From Trifolium pratense (Eukaryota > Streptophyta > Magnoliopsida > Fabales > Fabaceae): a stretch of DNA of 64,000 bases. Position numbers and translations under genes: made by a program. This document shows positions 34,801-46,167 of this stretch, one piece after another; the stretch's first letter is position 1; each line of letters begins with the position of its first letter. The notes beneath the pieces were generated by a model, which ran no database searches, was not told the DNA's origin, and was given only the letters and a program-made list of their open reading frames with translations. The stretch lies in NCBI RefSeq assembly GCF_020283565.1, contig NC_060060.1, positions 25,048,001 through 25,112,000 of the forward strand, read 5' to 3'.

Positions 34801-37278
34801 TATGATGGCAGAAAATGGGCTTTGAAAATAAAGTGGCCATGCAAATTTCACTTTATATATAATTTGGCATACACAGGCTGTAGCCCTCAATCCCGGCTGA
34901 ACTGAATTTTACAATCTTTGTTGGGCTTACTTGTGGGAACTTGAACCTAGCTACCTAGTAGTTGTCAAATGCATGGTTATTAAATCGTCAATCAAATCTT
35001 ATTATGAATTGTAAGATGCATTACCAATAAAAATGATATTTTTAAGTAAAAACAAGTGTCATAGTAAACTTATAAGCTAATATATCATTCACTAATCTCA
35101 ACAATTCAAGAATCAAATCAGAAAAAATGTGGTTGGACTATACAAAGTTAAAAAAAAAAAGGTTGGCTACTCTAAGTTTAGGCAGTGAGTTGAGATTCAA
35201 GATTAGATTCATGTCTAAAATAGATACACACTAAAGGCTTGTTTCGACTGGATTCAATTTTCTGTCGAACGAGATACGACTCACATGTGGTTGGCTAGGT
35301 TCAATTCTGAGCTTAATTTTTGCGATGCTTCTTTCTTCCATCTGCCTCATATTTGGGGGAAAACAGATTTATTTCTTTACTTTTTCTCTTGATTGGTGGA
35401 AGAGAAAATGAATAGAGTTGGTTAGAAGGAAAACTTCGGAACCACAAAAAGTTAAAATTTTCTCCTCCCTGATTTCCTTTCCTTTCCTTCTAAATTCTTA
35501 AAGAAATGTAAGTTATTCTGTTTTAAGGTTATTTTTTTTTGTGAAATATAATCATTTGGAATATTGGCAGGTGACTTTGGCACAATGATAGTCCATCGGG
35601 ATGAATTATTTAAGACCACACAGGACACAGATTCTACTAGTTATAAAACTGCCTTCACCAGCGGCACAGGAAGCAGATTATCTGACCCTGGGTACTTACT
35701 TACCTGTTTAACTCTAACAATGAATTTCCTCGTTAGATTTTCACATTAGGAAGTCACGTGTCAATTTTGTATTTATCTCTCTCTTCATAACCATTCACAA
35801 GTTTTGACAGAGCCCCTCTATTTAATGGCTTTAAAAAGAGAGATAGGCACAAGATTGACCTTGTCTTGTGAAAACGTAATATCCATTTACCTCTTATATT
35901 TTCCAAAAATTTATTTGTCATTTGCTTACACCTAATTTAACCAGTCTTAGCTTTGCAAACTTGTAAAACGTGCATTATATGCTTACTAGAACCTTCCCTC
36001 TTTTTTTCCTTTTCATTCCTCCTGTGTCCTAAAGTAGTCTGCTTTCTTTTGTGGGTACATTTTAGGGTTGAGAGTCTAAAAGTTGGTGACTTGAACACTG
36101 CCTCTTTTAGAGGATCTGGTCCTACTACAGATACCATACAATCATCTTTACCATCTGTTAGTAATTTAACAGAGCAGAACCTCAAAACGAAAGGCACTCA
36201 TCGAGCACAAGCTGGAATTATGAGGAATAGTACGCTTAAGAATGAAACAGTCAGCCGCAAATTTGCTTTACAAGATAAGGTATTTTTGTAATTTGATTTA
36301 TATATTTACTGTCAGGCATAATATTCGCGTACGTAATCACTCCATTTGAGCAAATATTGTGTTTTTTGGTTAAGTTGGTCACTCCTTTGTGATTCCGATT
36401 CGTATGTAAGGACAAGGATGTTTATGTTCTTCTTGAATTAATTGCCTTATGTTTTGATTGTTTTTTTTTTTTTTTTTTTTGGTTTCACGAATGTCTATTG
36501 TGAGACCATTGTCTAAGATTTATCATCTGTTTACTTCTTTTTCAGCTTTGGTCCATTTATGCCGCTGGTAATACAGTGCCCATACCATTCTTAAGGGCAA
36601 CAGATATATCACCTATTGCTCTCCTTTCAGACAATGTGTTTGGCGGCATGCAACAGGATACAAGTGGAACTGGAACAGTAGAAGCATTGCAAGAACTTTT
36701 TAGTGGCGACGGCCAGTGTAAAAAGGGTCGCAGAGGAATAAATGAGGTAACTATGTGTGTGTATTTGTGCACTCATCAATCATGCCCGCCCGTGTGTTGT
36801 GTGCACTTCTTATAGTCACTGACATTGATTTGCTTACTGTCATGCAGCAGATGCCCCTTCCTCCAAGCATTTGCCAAAGATTGACGTCTAGTTCTACTTT
36901 AATGAATTTGGGACAGGCTTTAGCTTATCATAAGATGTACGCTCAGCTTTTGCACGAATTTTTTCTTCCAACTCTGCAAATTATGTTAGTTGTTTTAATG
37001 TGTGCAAATGCTTGTAGTCGAGAACTGTATAGGTTTTCACCTCCCTATTTGTGTCAAAAAAGCACTAAATACTGGGGCCTTCCTTCTGATCTGATTAATC
37101 TCTTTAGTTCTTTAGGCGTGTGTTGGATTCCTATGTAAATGTGATTATTCTTAACATAATTGCTTTACTTGTTATTAGGTGTTACGAAGATATGCCACTG
37201 CAGGAGTTACAAGCAACGCAGGAGCAGCGAACTATTCAAAATCTCTCTGACACACTTAGAACCATTCTTCGGTTGTAG
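24943..37278 (+). CDS. SIK1: SIK1-like Ste20/Hippo-type (MAP4K) protein kinase, 825 aa, 18 exons
   Basis: Exons: 24943-25684, 25791-25879, 25991-26098, 26427-26534, 26753-26843, 27976-28028, 29051-29113, 30396-30440, 30789-30824, 32343-32398, 33148-33229, 34168-34296, 34459-34609, 35571-35691, 36066-36279, 36546-36746, 36848-36936, 37179-37278; all gt/ag and in frame. The N-terminal about 240 residues are D/E/S-rich. The kinase domain (about 242-500) has [16 protein letters not shown] (K270), HRDIKGGN (D363), DFG (381-383) and GTPHWMAPE, so it should be active. The tail ends in ELQATQEQ...TLRTILRL. Arabidopsis SIK1 is 836 aa and works with MOB1 in cell growth and in immune signalling. Large introns carry mobile elements. 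The 5' leader is cut by the MULE 66 nt before the ATG. Confidence 0.93.
26863..26935. repeat. Intronic tandem duplication, about 35 bp x2
   Basis: The unit 'gtgttagtgtagcctttgcc' plus 'aagtgctcttaataat' occurs twice in a row in intron 5 of the kinase gene. Confidence 0.85.
28329..28543. mobile_element. Intronic MITE with about 80-bp inverted repeats
   Basis: The left arm starts 'cggatttggattctgtgcag' and the right arm is its inverse 'ctgcatagaatccagatccg'. Inner parts carry 'ttctgaccgtccgatc' against its inverse. A short 'gtttct' repeat flanks it, so the target duplication is uncertain. It lies in intron 6 of the kinase gene. Confidence 0.7.
29365..30200 (-). pseudogene. Ty3/gypsy retrotransposon relic in kinase intron 7
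   Basis: On the - strand at about 29955-29765 the sequence reads, with breaks, [13 protein letters not shown].., [16 protein letters not shown]. This is the integrase C-terminal (chromodomain-proximal) motif of Ty3/gypsy polyproteins. Flanking DNA may be remaining LTR sequence, but no LTR pair or target duplication was found, so the limits are approximate. Not coding now. Confidence 0.6.
31718..32044. mobile_element. Stowaway-like MITE in kinase intron 9
   Basis: The left end 'caccctccgtcccaaattat' is mirrored by the right end 'ataatttgggacggacggag', with TA on both sides as target duplication (31716-31717 and 32045-32046). CTCCGTCCC termini with TA duplication are typical of Stowaway (Tc1/mariner) MITEs. 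A (TC)n tract lies inside (31858-31886). Confidence 0.8.
31858..31886. repeat. (TC)n microsatellite
   Basis: Uninterrupted CT dinucleotide run within the Stowaway-like element. Confidence 0.95.
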
Positions 37279-38878
37279 ATTATACCTTGCTGCCTCTTTT
37301 TTATATCCAAAGATAACATAACCATTTTCCTTTGCACGGCTTTATTATATGATGATACTTACATATCAGTGGCAGTGAAGTAATAGTTTTTGTTTTTGCT
37401 TCTTAGGTGTTTGATTGTGACTAGTTAGTTTGCTGGTTTGATTACTCGGTTTCAGTCTAACGTCATGTAATACATGTGTTTAGTCAGCTGTCACATATTT
37501 ATATGTAAATATTTTGTACCTAGGTCTTGTATCAAATGTCAGTATTTCCATATGTTGTAGTCTGTAATGGAATTTTTGGAGTAATGCTACAAATTTGTCA
37601 GCATCCATTTTAATACCACAAGATGGAGGAAATGCTTGCAAGTCTAATTCGATATTAATGTAAAGATGAATATTTCATTTTACAATTTTTACTCATGGTC
37701 ATTTTTAAAAGATAACGAATCTGTAGAAAAGTGCAATCTTAAAAAATAAAGAAATAATTGTAAGCAAACATTTTACAATTAATGAAAATTTGGAAATTCT
37801 AAGACGGTTGAGTGTCGAAATCACTCTCCAAGATCCCTCCTGGCAGCCTCTGTTGAATGCTTTTTCAGTCTTCAGGGGAGTGCATCTCTCTCTCTCTCCA
37901 TCTCCAAAACTATATGAAAGTATCGTTGTTAACACCATTGCCTTGAACATTTGCCAATGGTGCTTCTGATGAATGCAATCTCGTACTGTATGCGATACCA
38001 CCTCAGAAGGATATTTTCCCCGGACCCTTTTATTGGATTTGTGACAATACCCCATCCTGCTATAATTTAATGCAGGCGAGGTTTGGAAGTTTCAACCCTT
38101 CTTCTCTGTTTCTAGGTTTGAGGGATGCTGACAGAATCTCTAATACAATGAGTCAATTGTTTTTAATGGTGTAGTTTGAGTTTTATAGTTTATGTTTGTT
38201 GATAAGAAGCTTTCATTTCTTAGAATATGTAATGCCTCAAAGGTGATTGACGAGATTTGTGGTTTTAGAAATTTCAAAACTGAAATTTATCGCCTTTCTT
38301 AACTAATTCTCTAAATTTGGGGAGAAACTAACTTGTTAGTACATACATAGCAACCCTAATGCATATAGTAGTTTCTAAAACTCTGTAATAAGGTTGAAGT
38401 CCTATGGGAATTCACCTTTGTTTCCTTCAACTTCAACCTCTAAACCCTTAAGTTTTGATATTTTGAAAATAGACATTTCAACATCTTATAAGTTAATATC
38501 TATTTTTGTTTATTAGTAAAAAAAATATGATCAAAGCAATATGTGTGAATAGTGCACAAGTCAACTGTGTCCAAGGACAATTGTTGGCATTTGTTTTATT
38601 TTGTTAGGGTTAAATATATTTTTGATCCCTACAGTTTTTCATAATCTCCTTTTTAATCCTGAAGATTTTTTTTGTACTTTTTATTCCTGAAGTTTTTTCT
38701 TTCGGTATTTTTAATCCATACTAAAAACAAAATTATGGGAAACTATAAACACTTGAAGCATTTTTTAGGGCGAAAATGAAATAGTGGCTACTAAAGTCAA
38801 AGAAAAGAAACAATATATATTTTTTTTTTGGAAAGAGAAGAAACAATATTTTACTTAATGAATAAGATTTGCGTGGGC
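37279..38878. other. Kinase 3' UTR and intergenic DNA
   Basis: The first few hundred bases are probably the kinase 3' UTR and terminator region. A 116-codon frame on - (37705-38055) has no recognised motif, no intron signals and AT-poor codons only in part, so it is not called. The rest is AT-rich and featureless. Confidence 0.5.
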
Positions 38879-38930
38879 TTGTGGTTAAAGTACTTGGAGC
38901 CCAAGCAAACGAGTCTATAAATATTCCCCA
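38879..38930 (+). promoter_or_regulatory. Core promoter of DUF2828 gene 1
   Basis: TATAAATA at 38916-38923, 129 bp before the ATG. The block 'tgtggttaaagtacttggag' just upstream is conserved in the second DUF2828 copy, where TATAAATA is at 62893. Confidence 0.75.
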
Positions 38931-39044
38931 AATCAGTCAGTTGCAACAAACAAACAAACAAACAAACAACCTTCTACTACTTTTTCATTAACCTTACCAC
39001 ACACACACACTTTCAGTGCCATTCCTAAACTTCATTGCTCAACA

Positions 39045-40982
39045 ATGGCCGCTGTCACTCTCGTTGGCCCACCTGAGATCTACACTTTCAAATCAACCAC
39101 CACTGCTGTTGCCGTCCCCACTCCAACAACACTAACTGAAACCACAAACAACCCCTTCCTTGATCAAATGGTTGCAAATTTCAATTCCACCCAAATGGGT
39201 CTCACAGAGAACATGTCACCAACGTTTCTCTCCACAGGTAACCCTTGTCTTGACTTTTTCTTCCATGTTGTTCCCAACACACCATCTGAGACACTGGTCG
39301 AGAGACTACAACTAGCATGGTCACAAAACCCACTAACCACCCTCAAACTTGTCTGTAATCTCCGTGGTGTCCGCGGTACCGGAAAGTCTGATCGTGAAGG
39401 CTTCTACTCCGCCGCTCTATGGTTTCATGAACATCATCCTAAAACCCTAGCTGTCAATGTTCCCTCCCTTGCTGACTTTGGTTACTTCAAAGATCTCCCT
39501 GAAATCCTTTACCGTCTTCTAGAAGGTTCTTCAGTTCGCAAAACGCAAAAAGAAGAGTGGTATCAAAGGAAAGTCGGATCCAAAAACAAACGTTCGGTAA
39601 CATCATTCCCTTTTGGTAGAAGAAATACAAACCAAAAACAACAACGCAAGAAGGACAACAAAGGATGGAAAGGCACAGAAAAAGACTCTTTGATGACTGA
39701 AGAAACGCTGGCCCGGGCTAAGGCTCAGAAACAAACCGCTCATGCTTTGAAAGAAGAGAAGAGGATTGCATCGGCTAAGAAGCTTGTTCAACGATATACC
39801 AGCGACCCTAATTTTAAGTTACTTCATGATTCTATCTCTGATCATTTTGCTGATTGCTTGAAGAAAGATCTTGAGCTTTTGAAATCTGGGTCGCCCACAA
39901 AAATCAGTCTTGCAGCAAAATGGTGTCCTTCCGTTGACTCTTCCTTTGACAGGTCAACGCTTCTCTGTGAGACCATTGCAAAAAGAATCTTCCCTAAAGA
40001 GGAGTATGAAGGTGTGGAGGAGGCTCATTATGCTTACCGGGTTCGCGATCGTTTGAGGAAGGATGTATTGGTGCCATTGCGGAAGTTGTTGGAGTTGCCT
40101 GAGGTGTTCATTGGGGCTAATCAATGGAATTTGATTCCTTACAATAGGGTTGCTTCTGTGGCCATGAAGTTGTATAAGGAGAAGTTTTTGAAGCATGATA
40201 AAGAGAGATTCGAGAAGTACTTGGAGGATGTGAAAGCGGGGAAGACTACCATCGCGGCCGGTGCTTTACTTCCCCATGAGATTATAAAGTCTTTGGGAGA
40301 TGGAGATGGTGGGGAAGTTGCCGAGTTGCAGTGGAAGAGAATGGTTGATGATTTGCTCAAAAAAGGAAAGATGAGGAATTGTCTTGCTGTGTGTGATGTG
40401 TCTGGGAGTATGTATGGGATCCCTATGGAGGTGTCCGTGGCATTGGGATTGTTGGTGTCTGAACTCAGTGACGAACCTTGGAAAGGGAAAGTTATTACTT
40501 TCAGTGCCGAGCCTCAGCTTCATTCGATTCAGGGGGATAATCTCAAGTCTAAGACAGATTTTGTGAGGGACATGGATTGGGGAGGGAACACTGATTTCCA
40601 GAAGGTGTTTGATCGCATATTGGATGTGGCTGTAAATGGGAATCTCAAGGAAGATCAGATGATTAAGAGGATCTTTGTATTCAGTGACATGGAGTTTGAT
40701 CAAGCATCTATGAACCCCTGGGAGACTGACTATCAAGCGATCACTAGGAAGTATACAGAAAAAGGGTATGGTTCTGCTGTGCCTCAGATAGTTTTTTGGA
40801 ATCTGAGAGACTCAAGGGCCACCCCGGTGCCAGCCACTCAGAAAGGAGTGGCACTCGTAAGTGGATTTTCTAAGAATCTGCTGACATTGTTCTTGGATAA
40901 TGAAGGTGATATAAGCCCTGTAGAAGCCATGGAAGCTGCCATCGCTGGCCCCGAGTATCAGAAACTAGTTGTGCTTGATTGA
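39045..40982 (+). CDS. DUF2828 (L728-like) protein with von Willebrand A-like domain, 645 aa
   Basis: Single exon, ATG in context 'caacaATGGCC', with a TATA box 129 bp upstream. The DUF2828 domain covers most of the protein: NPCLDFFFHVVPNTP near residue 70, NLRGVRGTGKSDREGFY near 105, a lysine-rich low-complexity part (about 170-240), then AAKWCPSVDSSFDRSTLLCE. The C-terminal part (about 445-640) is vWA-like with a complete metal-site pattern: DVSGS near 450, NTDF near 514 and FSDMEFD near 545. The family is widespread in plants and also known from giant viruses (L728); molecular function is not established. The vWA site suggests metal-dependent protein binding (inference). A closely related copy begins at 63011. 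Confidence 0.92.
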   Translation: MAAVTLVGPPEIYTFKSTTTAVAVPTPTTLTETTNNPFLDQMVANFNSTQMGLTENMSPTFLSTGNPCLDFFFHVVPNTPSETLVERLQLAWSQNPLTTLKLVCNLRGVRGTGKSDREGFYSAALWFHEHHPKTLAVNVPSLADFGYFKDLPEILYRLLEGSSVRKTQKEEWYQRKVGSKNKRSVTSFPFGRRNTNQKQQRKKDNKGWKGTEKDSLMTEETLARAKAQKQTAHALKEEKRIASAKKLVQRYTSDPNFKLLHDSISDHFADCLKKDLELLKSGSPTKISLAAKWCPSVDSSFDRSTLLCETIAKRIFPKEEYEGVEEAHYAYRVRDRLRKDVLVPLRKLLELPEVFIGANQWNLIPYNRVASVAMKLYKEKFLKHDKERFEKYLEDVKAGKTTIAAGALLPHEIIKSLGDGDGGEVAELQWKRMVDDLLKKGKMRNCLAVCDVSGSMYGIPMEVSVALGLLVSELSDEPWKGKVITFSAEPQLHSIQGDNLKSKTDFVRDMDWGGNTDFQKVFDRILDVAVNGNLKEDQMIKRIFVFSDMEFDQASMNPWETDYQAITRKYTEKGYGSAVPQIVFWNLRDSRATPVPATQKGVALVSGFSKNLLTLFLDNEGDISPVEAMEAAIAGPEYQKLVVLD

Positions 40983-40989
40983 TTTCATT

Positions 40990-41510
40990 CTGTAAATTAT
41001 AGTTTAATTTTATGCAACGGTTTTAACAATGTCATTGATCAATATTCCGGCTACTTGGTATCCATTGTATTAAGTGAGTAAGAAATTTTTTATTGAATGA
41101 AAATGAGCAAAACTTACATACAATTGCATATATGCTTGGTTCCTACTGATTTCTAATTATAAAATGACATGTATTATATCTAACCACCTCTGTTATTGTT
41201 TGCTTTCCCTGTTAATAACTTCCGTTAACTTGTGTTTTCTCATGTGAGTTTATAGTAGCCTGCAAATAGTGGTTGGGCAGAATCATCTCTTGTCATTAGT
41301 TTCTGGCGTGATGGTTCTAGCGCAGAATAAAGAAGCTTGTTGTGCTGGATTAATTGCCTTGTAATTATAGTTTAATTTTATGCCATAATTTTAGCAATGC
41401 ATATTCCGGCTACTTTGTATCTGTTGGAGTATGTGTGAGTATGATATTTTATATTGAATAAAAATGTTGGAAACTTACATACAATTGCTTATACATGGTT
41501 TGTACTGTTT
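40990..41510 (+). repeat. Tandemly duplicated 3' UTR segment of DUF2828 gene 1
   Basis: The stretch from 41000 to 41150 ('atagtttaattttatgc', 'atattccggctactt', 'acttacatacaattgc') recurs at about 41365-41505 with substitutions. Confidence 0.75.
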
Positions 41511-41624
41511 ATTACATGTCTTGTACTGCTAATTACATGTCTTATACTGTCCATTTAACAACCAGTATATTAATAGGGGATAATATAATAACCGATGCCC
41601 TTTAAGAAAACGGAAGTTTGATGT

Positions 41625-41705
41625 GAAGTTCAAGAAATTTCTGAGGCTTATGATATTCTTAGTGACACCAACAAGGGTCAGATCTATGACCACTGGTCAA
41701 TATCC
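41625..41705 (+). pseudogene. DnaJ (J-domain) fragment
   Basis: One frame reads EVQEISEAYDILSDTNKG followed by QIYDHW. This is the helix III-IV part of a J domain. Nothing upstream continues it (the HPD loop is missing), so it is an isolated captured or left-over fragment. Confidence 0.6.
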
Positions 41706-41719
41706 CCTTAACACTCATC

Positions 41720-43580
41720 AGTCATCGCTGCAACGAGGATAATGGTGATGAAATAATATGAAGGAAGATGTAGCTGTAGTAGTTGTTGTGAGTTGTTTGG
41801 TTTGTACCCTTGAGGAGCTTTATAATGGTTGCAGAAAGAAGTTGAATACCATAAGGACTGCCTGATGAATTTGGGTAATCCATATTCTCCACAATTATTG
41901 TTATTAGGATTTTAGACAATGCTCACTGTAACTTTTGCAGTAGCATCTCAATTATTGATATTGCAGTAGAATACTGCCTGATGTGGCCTCAATTAGTGTT
42001 TTGGAAACATCAAATCCGGTATGTTGCTATCTTGGTCGCAGTTGCAGACTGTTATTTAAAACTCTGATTTTTTTTTTTATTTATTTTATTTTTACGGTTA
42101 AACCCTGATTGTTATTACTTGTAGAAATTGTGATTTTTTTGGTGGTGGTAGAATTAAGTATTTGAGTTTTAGGTTATATCTATGAAAAATTTGAATTGGC
42201 TAATTGGATTCTACCATTTTGGTTATGTTTGTTTTGGCTAGAAGGCAGGATGTAGATGTTAGCAGTGTCTCAGACTCAGAGAGCCTATAAATTGAAAATG
42301 AAATACTATTACCAATTTTTAAAGTTTGGTGGGTTTGGAAAGCCTTTTTCGGCTTATACTATTATACACTTCTGCAAATGTTTGGAAGAGTTTATGAAAA
42401 TAGTTTTTGACTCTTCAGTAAGGTGTTTTTCACTTATTTTGATAAGTTCTCCATGATGGCCTAGAGAAACAACTTGCTGCTTATACAAATACATTTTAAC
42501 CTTATTTTCTATTCAATTATAAAAATAGCTTGTAAATAAGAACATATGTAATAAACGTCTAATACTAATCTACCATTTGTGTTACATTTTACTGTAATCA
42601 AATGAAACTATGACACTAATTTTGAATTGTGCAAAAGAAAGTATTGTGTGTTTTGTTGCATAATGAATTTTTTATGTTTACTTGGTAGTTGATGCCATGG
42701 TGTTGCCATGATTCAAATGCGACAATTGGCTACTATTTTCTGCTGTTTTGGTTGTTTTCTATTTCAATCATAAACTTATTTGGTTTGATTATGCACACAC
42801 TTGGGTAGGAAGCATGCATATAGATTTATTTGTATTCTGTACCCACATGTGAGGAAGGTGTAAAATTGTTATGTTGATTTTTGTTGGCCCTCCGGATGTT
42901 AATATCAGTTGTAAATTTTTGTTGGCCCTCCGGATGTTAATATCAGTAATATAAAAAAAGGAGAAGGATTTATGGTTCTTAGTTGCGGTCGTGGTTATGC
43001 TGGGAATTAGTTTATTGCTGCTGATGCGGCCGCAGTTGTAATAGAGATTGAACGCGGTCTAAAACCTTTATATTCTTTGCTGACCGCAATTTAGAACTAT
43101 TTTTATCCGCAGCATAATATGTAGCTTTGGAAACAAGTGTTTATCCATCTACTGTTCTAGAAGAGAGATTAACTAGTTTAATTTCAGTTAAATAGAGGTA
43201 TCATATTTATATTTGATTTCATAAACCTATCATTTGGCTGATATTTTGAGAATTATTTCTCTTTTTTCATGTAAGACAGAGCACAAACTATGTTAGTTTT
43301 GAGATATATTTCTCTTTTTTATTGCAAGTTGTTCAAGATTTTGGTTATTAGCAGATCAAATAACATTGAAGAATCCAATTATATCTATGTAGTTCATGTG
43401 GATACCCTTCTATGTAACCAAAACATGACATATTACATTGATCCTCTTAAATTGTTAAAGAATGACACCAATTTTTTTTATTCTTTGAGTGAAAATGATG
43501 ACACCACTTATTATCTTCTGAGCTTGTAGGTTGTTCCCTTGTAATAAAAAAAGAATGTGTTGCAAAGACTGATTTTGTTA
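41720..43580. other. Intergenic, no supported gene
   Basis: AT-rich, with frames under about 80 codons and no motifs. A 35-bp direct repeat containing 'ttgttggccctccggatgtt' occurs at about 42883 and 42918. Confidence 0.5.
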
Positions 43581-43582
43581 CA

Positions 43583-43860
43583 GTGATGAGAATGAACCAT
43601 CAATTTGGTCCCTAAATTATCAACCTCTCTCCAATTTAGTTACTAAACTATCAAAATATACCAAATAGTCCCTAAACTATTATTAATACATCAATTTAGT
43701 CCCTCAATTCTTTTAAAAACATGAGAGAAAATTATAGTTCAGGGACCAAATTGATGGTTTATTAATAGTTTAGGGACCACTTAGAATATTTCCATAGTTG
43801 AGGAATCAAATTGGAGAGAGCTTGATAGTTCAGGGACCAAATCGAAGGTTTGTTCCTCTT
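43583..43860. mobile_element. Foldback MITE, about 275 bp
   Basis: The two halves are inverted copies: 'gaaccatcaatttggtccct' on the left against 'agggaccaaatcgaaggttt' on the right, with further matching inner parts ('ctctctccaattt' / 'aaattggagagag'). Target duplication not resolved. Confidence 0.65.
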
Positions 43861-43899
43861 GTTTTCACTCATTCGCGAGATTGGTTTTCCGCATTTTAA

Positions 43900-44262
43900 A
43901 ATGATTGGTTTTGGTCCCCCACATTTTTAACTATGTCTTGCCAATCTATTTCTTGTCCTTCTTTAAGGGTTCATCAAGTACTATTTCTCTTATTGAATCT
44001 TTGCTAGTTTGCTTAAAGCTTTTTTATGCGGAGGGAGTGAGGAAGCGAGGAAAATACAATGGGTTAAATGGGAAAAAGTTTGGCATAGGGTTCTTGTTAA
44101 AAGATATGGCTCAAGCTTGAAAGAGGTGAATAACAAATGTTCGTTGCGGAGGAGAGACTTGAATGCTATATCGAGATTACTAGATAGAGGGGGAGTCAGG
44201 TGGTTTGAAGAACATCTAAGGAAGAGGGTGAGATGTAGTTACTTTGTTTTAAATATGTAGAT
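43900..44262 (+). pseudogene. Decayed LINE reverse transcriptase fragment
   Basis: With frame changes it reads LPIYFLSFFKGSSSTISLIESL and FLCGGSEEARKIQWVKWEKVW. These align with the LINE fragment at 3840-4050 (LPVYALSFFKAPSG..., GGGSEDFRKISWINWKSIC). It ends in AT-rich DNA, and no intact domain remains. Confidence 0.75.
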
Positions 44263-44613
44263 CCAACGACAATAGTAGATCAAATAGATGAGAAGTAGAA
44301 ATTAAAATAAATTTAGAAAATTAGAGTATCTTTCACATCTCCTTTATCTACATATTACAAGCTTGTAAGATATAAAATTTCTCTCTTCTATCAAAGATGG
44401 ATAAAAGCAACAAAGCGAAAAGTATAAGAGATTAAGAGAGAGAAGAGATGCTCGAATCTAAAGAAAAAAAATTAATTTGCGTCATAGTGATTGTTCGGTC
44501 GTTTTGGTTATGAAGAGATGAATTTTTAAAGACCCGCACATGTCCGTACATAACTGATTTTTACAATTGTTGACCTAAGACCCGACCTACACCCGACCAA
44601 ATGCTTCCTTATA

Positions 44614-44916
44614 TTGGCAGTTATATTGGTTTCGAGTCGGGTTGTGGGTCCTTGCTCAGCCTTAGGTTCAGTAACATGTGAAAAACAAATTTTGTCCGGT
44701 TCTGGTCTGAGGTGCGTTCGCTACCTAGATAGCGAACAACAACTTGGTTTGCCACATAGCCGGCGAACGGTGAAGGTGTTCGCTAGAAAATTAGTAATTT
44801 TTGACGATCTGCATGCTCAAGCTGGGGATAAAGCTAATGATGATAAAGGAGACGGTGACAGGCCTAAGACCACAAAAGAGATAGCTGATGAGCTACCAGT
44901 TGTGAAGCAGTCCTAA
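44614..44916 (+). other. Conserved 100-codon frame in duplicated segment, copy A
   Basis: Open frame of 100 codons, identical to that at 57465-57767 except one residue (R or M near position 83). It has S/R-rich and then acidic/lysine-rich parts. I do not recognise it. Conservation follows from the recent DNA duplication and is not evidence of selection. It may be a captured exon. Confidence 0.25.
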
Positions 44917-45142
44917 GACCACAAACCAACAATCATACAGTTAAATACACCATGTATGATCTGTCACTTAAATTGTGATATGGTATTTAAATGCACAATG
45001 TATGATTTGTCACTTATATTATTTTATGAGGTGATCTGTCACTCTTTTTAGAATACGTCTCTTTTCAATGTGAGACGAGTTTTTCTCGAAAATAGTAACG
45101 TACACTTACTAAAAAGAATAAAAATAAATTAAGTTTCCTTAC

Positions 45143-45300
45143 CAAATGTTGCCGGTAATAACTGTTCGATTGATTCCGTCTCCAACCATAATGAGATATG
45201 CCTTGTTTTGCGGGATAGACACATATTCTTCATAAACACCTTCTTTGATAAAAATCAAGAAATATCCATTTGTTGCATTAATAGTGTTATTTGAAGCACT
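45143..45300 (-). pseudogene. Captured pectinesterase exon, copy A
   Basis: Reads ASNNTINATNGYFLIFIKEG, then VYEEYVSIPQNKAYLIMVGD and GINRTVITGN. This is the start of the catalytic beta-helix of plant pectin methylesterases. It has an acceptor 'ttttgtag' before it and a donor 'gtaagg' after it, so it came from genomic DNA. The catalytic Asp/Arg motifs, which lie further downstream in the family, are absent. Confidence 0.8.
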
Positions 45301-46167
45301 CTACAAAACCAACGTGTAAGGTGAGGATTGCCTCTTACTTATAAACTTTTGTCAGGCCAACTCACATCCGATGTGGGAATTCTTAACAACCAGAATGCCA
45401 CCCTCTAGAATTCCATAATGTCTTGTTCTTTTTTTCATGCATCCAACCCTTTGTGAAAAGAAGAAGTGAAACACTATGAAGTTTGTCATCATTAGAGAGT
45501 TGGCTAATAATATCATTTTTTATGGTTAAATTGGAATTAGCCACTCATTAGTCCATCTAAACATGTTTGATGGTTTGTTATAACTGCACTAAGAAGGGTT
45601 TGAGTATCATCAACTTGAGAGGTATAGAGAGTTAGTGTTTTTGAGTGCAATGTAATTGGATTTTGACAAGTATTGTGAGGTGAGTTGAAAGAGGAATAAA
45701 CAATCTTTTAGACCATTTTTTTTGTCTCTTCAAATAATGTACTAGTACTAGACCCAAAGATAGAAGTTCAACGAGTTCAAAAACTTATGGGATTGAAGAT
45801 GGATTTTTTAAATTGAGGATCTAGCAAAGTCATGGATTTTGGCTTTTTGTTTTGGAAGAATATTTCTACATGGGTAGTGGGAGGATTTACAAATGGGTTC
45901 TTGAGGGACAAGGATGTCATTTGCAGTAGCTAGAAATGCAAAGGAGGGAATAAAAATGACAATGTGTAATAGAGAAGATCTTCCAACCCATTGTTATAAA
46001 GGAAAATAATGTTTATAATTGCATGAATGATTCAGCTAGCATTATATACATATATATAGGTGATTAATCTGATGATATGGTGGTTTTTTTTTGGATGTGT
46101 GATCACGTTCACCAAGCCAGCTAATTGGTATGTATTATTTTTATTTTTTTTTTTGAAGGAAAAAGAC

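Larger units (their letters stand above)
44467..46146. repeat. Duplicated segment, copy A (part 1)
   Basis: Nearly identical to 57317-58997, at a constant offset of 12,851 bp with no net indel. It continues at 50937-51166 after the first LINE. It includes a conserved small frame, a pectinesterase exon and a 370-bp block that is present a third time at 56947-57316. Confidence 0.95.

Noticed and set aside
37705..38055. 116-codon - frame downstream of the kinase gene
   Set aside because: No recognised domain, no conservation evidence available here, and it overlaps the likely kinase 3' flank.
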